Assembly (NCBI GenBank): GCA_013397455.1
Contig: VYZB01000024.1
Span: 1,293,454 to 1,357,453, forward strand
Origin: Crotophaga sulcirostris
Lineage: Eukaryota > Chordata > Aves > Cuculiformes > Crotophagidae
DNA: 64,000 nucleotides
Reading direction: 5' to 3'
Positions 63,201-64,000 of the stretch are shown in pieces (the stretch's first letter is position 1; each line of letters starts with the position of its first letter). The notes beneath the pieces were generated by a model. That model searched no databases. It was not told where the DNA came from and saw only the letters and a program-made list of their open reading frames with translations. A program made the position numbers and the translations under genes.

Positions 63201-64000
63201 CAAAGGAGGAGGTCGTTTGTTCTGAAAGGAGAGTTTTTTGGAAAAAAACCCCACACCAAGCACCATCAATTCATATTTCATTTTGGTTTTAAAGTACTCT
63301 GTGGAGGAAGAAACAGCTTTCCTATTTCAGATAACCTTTTTTTTCCCTTTCCCCCCCTTTTTTTTCAGCAACAAAGCAGTGTTTTCAGAAAGACAGTCAA
63401 TCTTACCTGTAAGAATCCTGGTGGAAAAGCACACAGGCTAATTCTCTTATTTCACCAATTATGCTTGGTTTCTCACAATATAAATTGATATTGGAATTAC
63501 TTCTTATTTCTGCAATGTAAAATTAGTGCAATTGAGATGATTTTGCTCTCTGTAAAAATATTATTTACTGACTAATGGAGAAGACAGATTCTCACCCTGC
63601 AGGTGATGTTTTGTAAATCTTATAGTATATGGCAGATGTGGAATATTGAGCGTGTAAAAGAAGTGAATAGGATATTAGAGAAGATAAATAAAAGGGGGGA
63701 GGGGACTGAAGAGGAAAGACCGTATTTGCAAAGACAGCGGGGTGAGCTGCTTTCAGTGTACTGTTTAAGCTTTAATGACCCATATACAGGTTTTAGCAAC
63801 AGAGTAATGGCCAACTAGAGGAATTAAAGGCCTCAGGTGATGATCTGAACAGCAAAAGCTGACAAGAGGTCATACAGCTCAACACAGCCTCTGTTAGGAG
63901 GCAGTTTTTATGTTCCCAGTCTCTCTGCATGTATGGGCATTTGACAAGGTTTGAGGGAAGAGCTGGTAAAAGTTCAGTTACTGGAGGTGAACTCTTCTTG

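Larger units (their letters stand above)
54715..64000 (+). other. CDK14: CDK14 downstream intron (non-coding), last part in window
   Basis: Unique AT-rich sequence to the window edge. It contains a 19-A run (58322-58340), a perfect hairpin (60179-60201), a patch of degenerate CTTTACTAG-like repeats (about 61912-61960), and a long C/T tract ending in CAG with a GT-AG microexon-like segment (63369-63408, see findings). I searched by eye for the next CDK14 exon (expected protein beginning with Ala-Ser-Leu-Leu) and did not find it. Confidence 0.65.

Noticed and set aside
1..64000. Search for tRNA, rRNA, CRISPR arrays, operons, insertion sequences and CpG-island promoters
   Set aside because: None seen; the window is vertebrate intronic DNA and bacterial feature types do not apply.

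Overview
This window is intronic-rich vertebrate DNA, almost certainly from a bird. It holds three consecutive coding exons of the cyclin-dependent kinase gene CDK14 (PFTAIRE-1, PFTK1), all on the + strand at 15502-15747, 26697-26791 and 37798-37877. They were recognised from the translated protein: the N-terminal block ending in RHSSPSS, the glycine-rich loop GEGSYATV, and the beta-3 lysine followed by the family-defining helix PFTAIRE. Splice sites and phases agree at every junction: 0/0, then 0/2, then 2/1. Together the exons encode a continuous stretch of about 140 residues (42-181 by human isoform-1 numbering). The first coding exon or exons and the rest of the kinase domain lie outside the window. 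Only about 420 of 64000 bases are coding, as expected for a gene with very long introns.

The avian assignment rests on the repeats. All but one of the interspersed elements I can recognise are 5'-truncated CR1 LINEs with the typical short terminal octamer repeats (ATTCTGTG, ATTCTATG or a GATACTGT variant). I see no Alu, B1/B2, L1 or MIR-like mammalian load. Six CR1 pieces are visible: 7158-7296 (+), 22112-22777 (+), 32355-32556 (+), 41386-42510 (-), 49885-50107 (+) and 54566-54714 (-). Two still carry long open remnants of the CR1 reverse transcriptase; one of these has its FADD active-site box changed to FADN. A short stretch at 19074-19141 resembles the 3' end of a much older CR1/L3-type element.

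Layout: 1-15501 is the 3' part of an upstream CDK14 intron. 15748-26696 is an intron of 10949 bp with the large sense CR1. 26792-37797 is an intron of 11006 bp with a short CR1 and a single ambiguous base (N) at 36888. 37878-64000 is the start of a downstream intron of at least 26 kb with three CR1 copies. The rest is AT-rich unique sequence with homopolymer tracts, a few microsatellites and some small inverted repeats.

I see no other protein-coding gene, tRNA, rRNA, CRISPR array, CpG-island promoter or bacterial-type feature. The many short open frames are non-coding by context: they lack homology I recognise, lack exon structure, or lie antisense to CR1. I did not find a novel biological system. 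The most useful leads are two possible cryptic or poison exons in the last intron, a CR1 subfamily with an unusual 3' octamer, the possible ancient L3-like relic, and several perfect inverted repeats.
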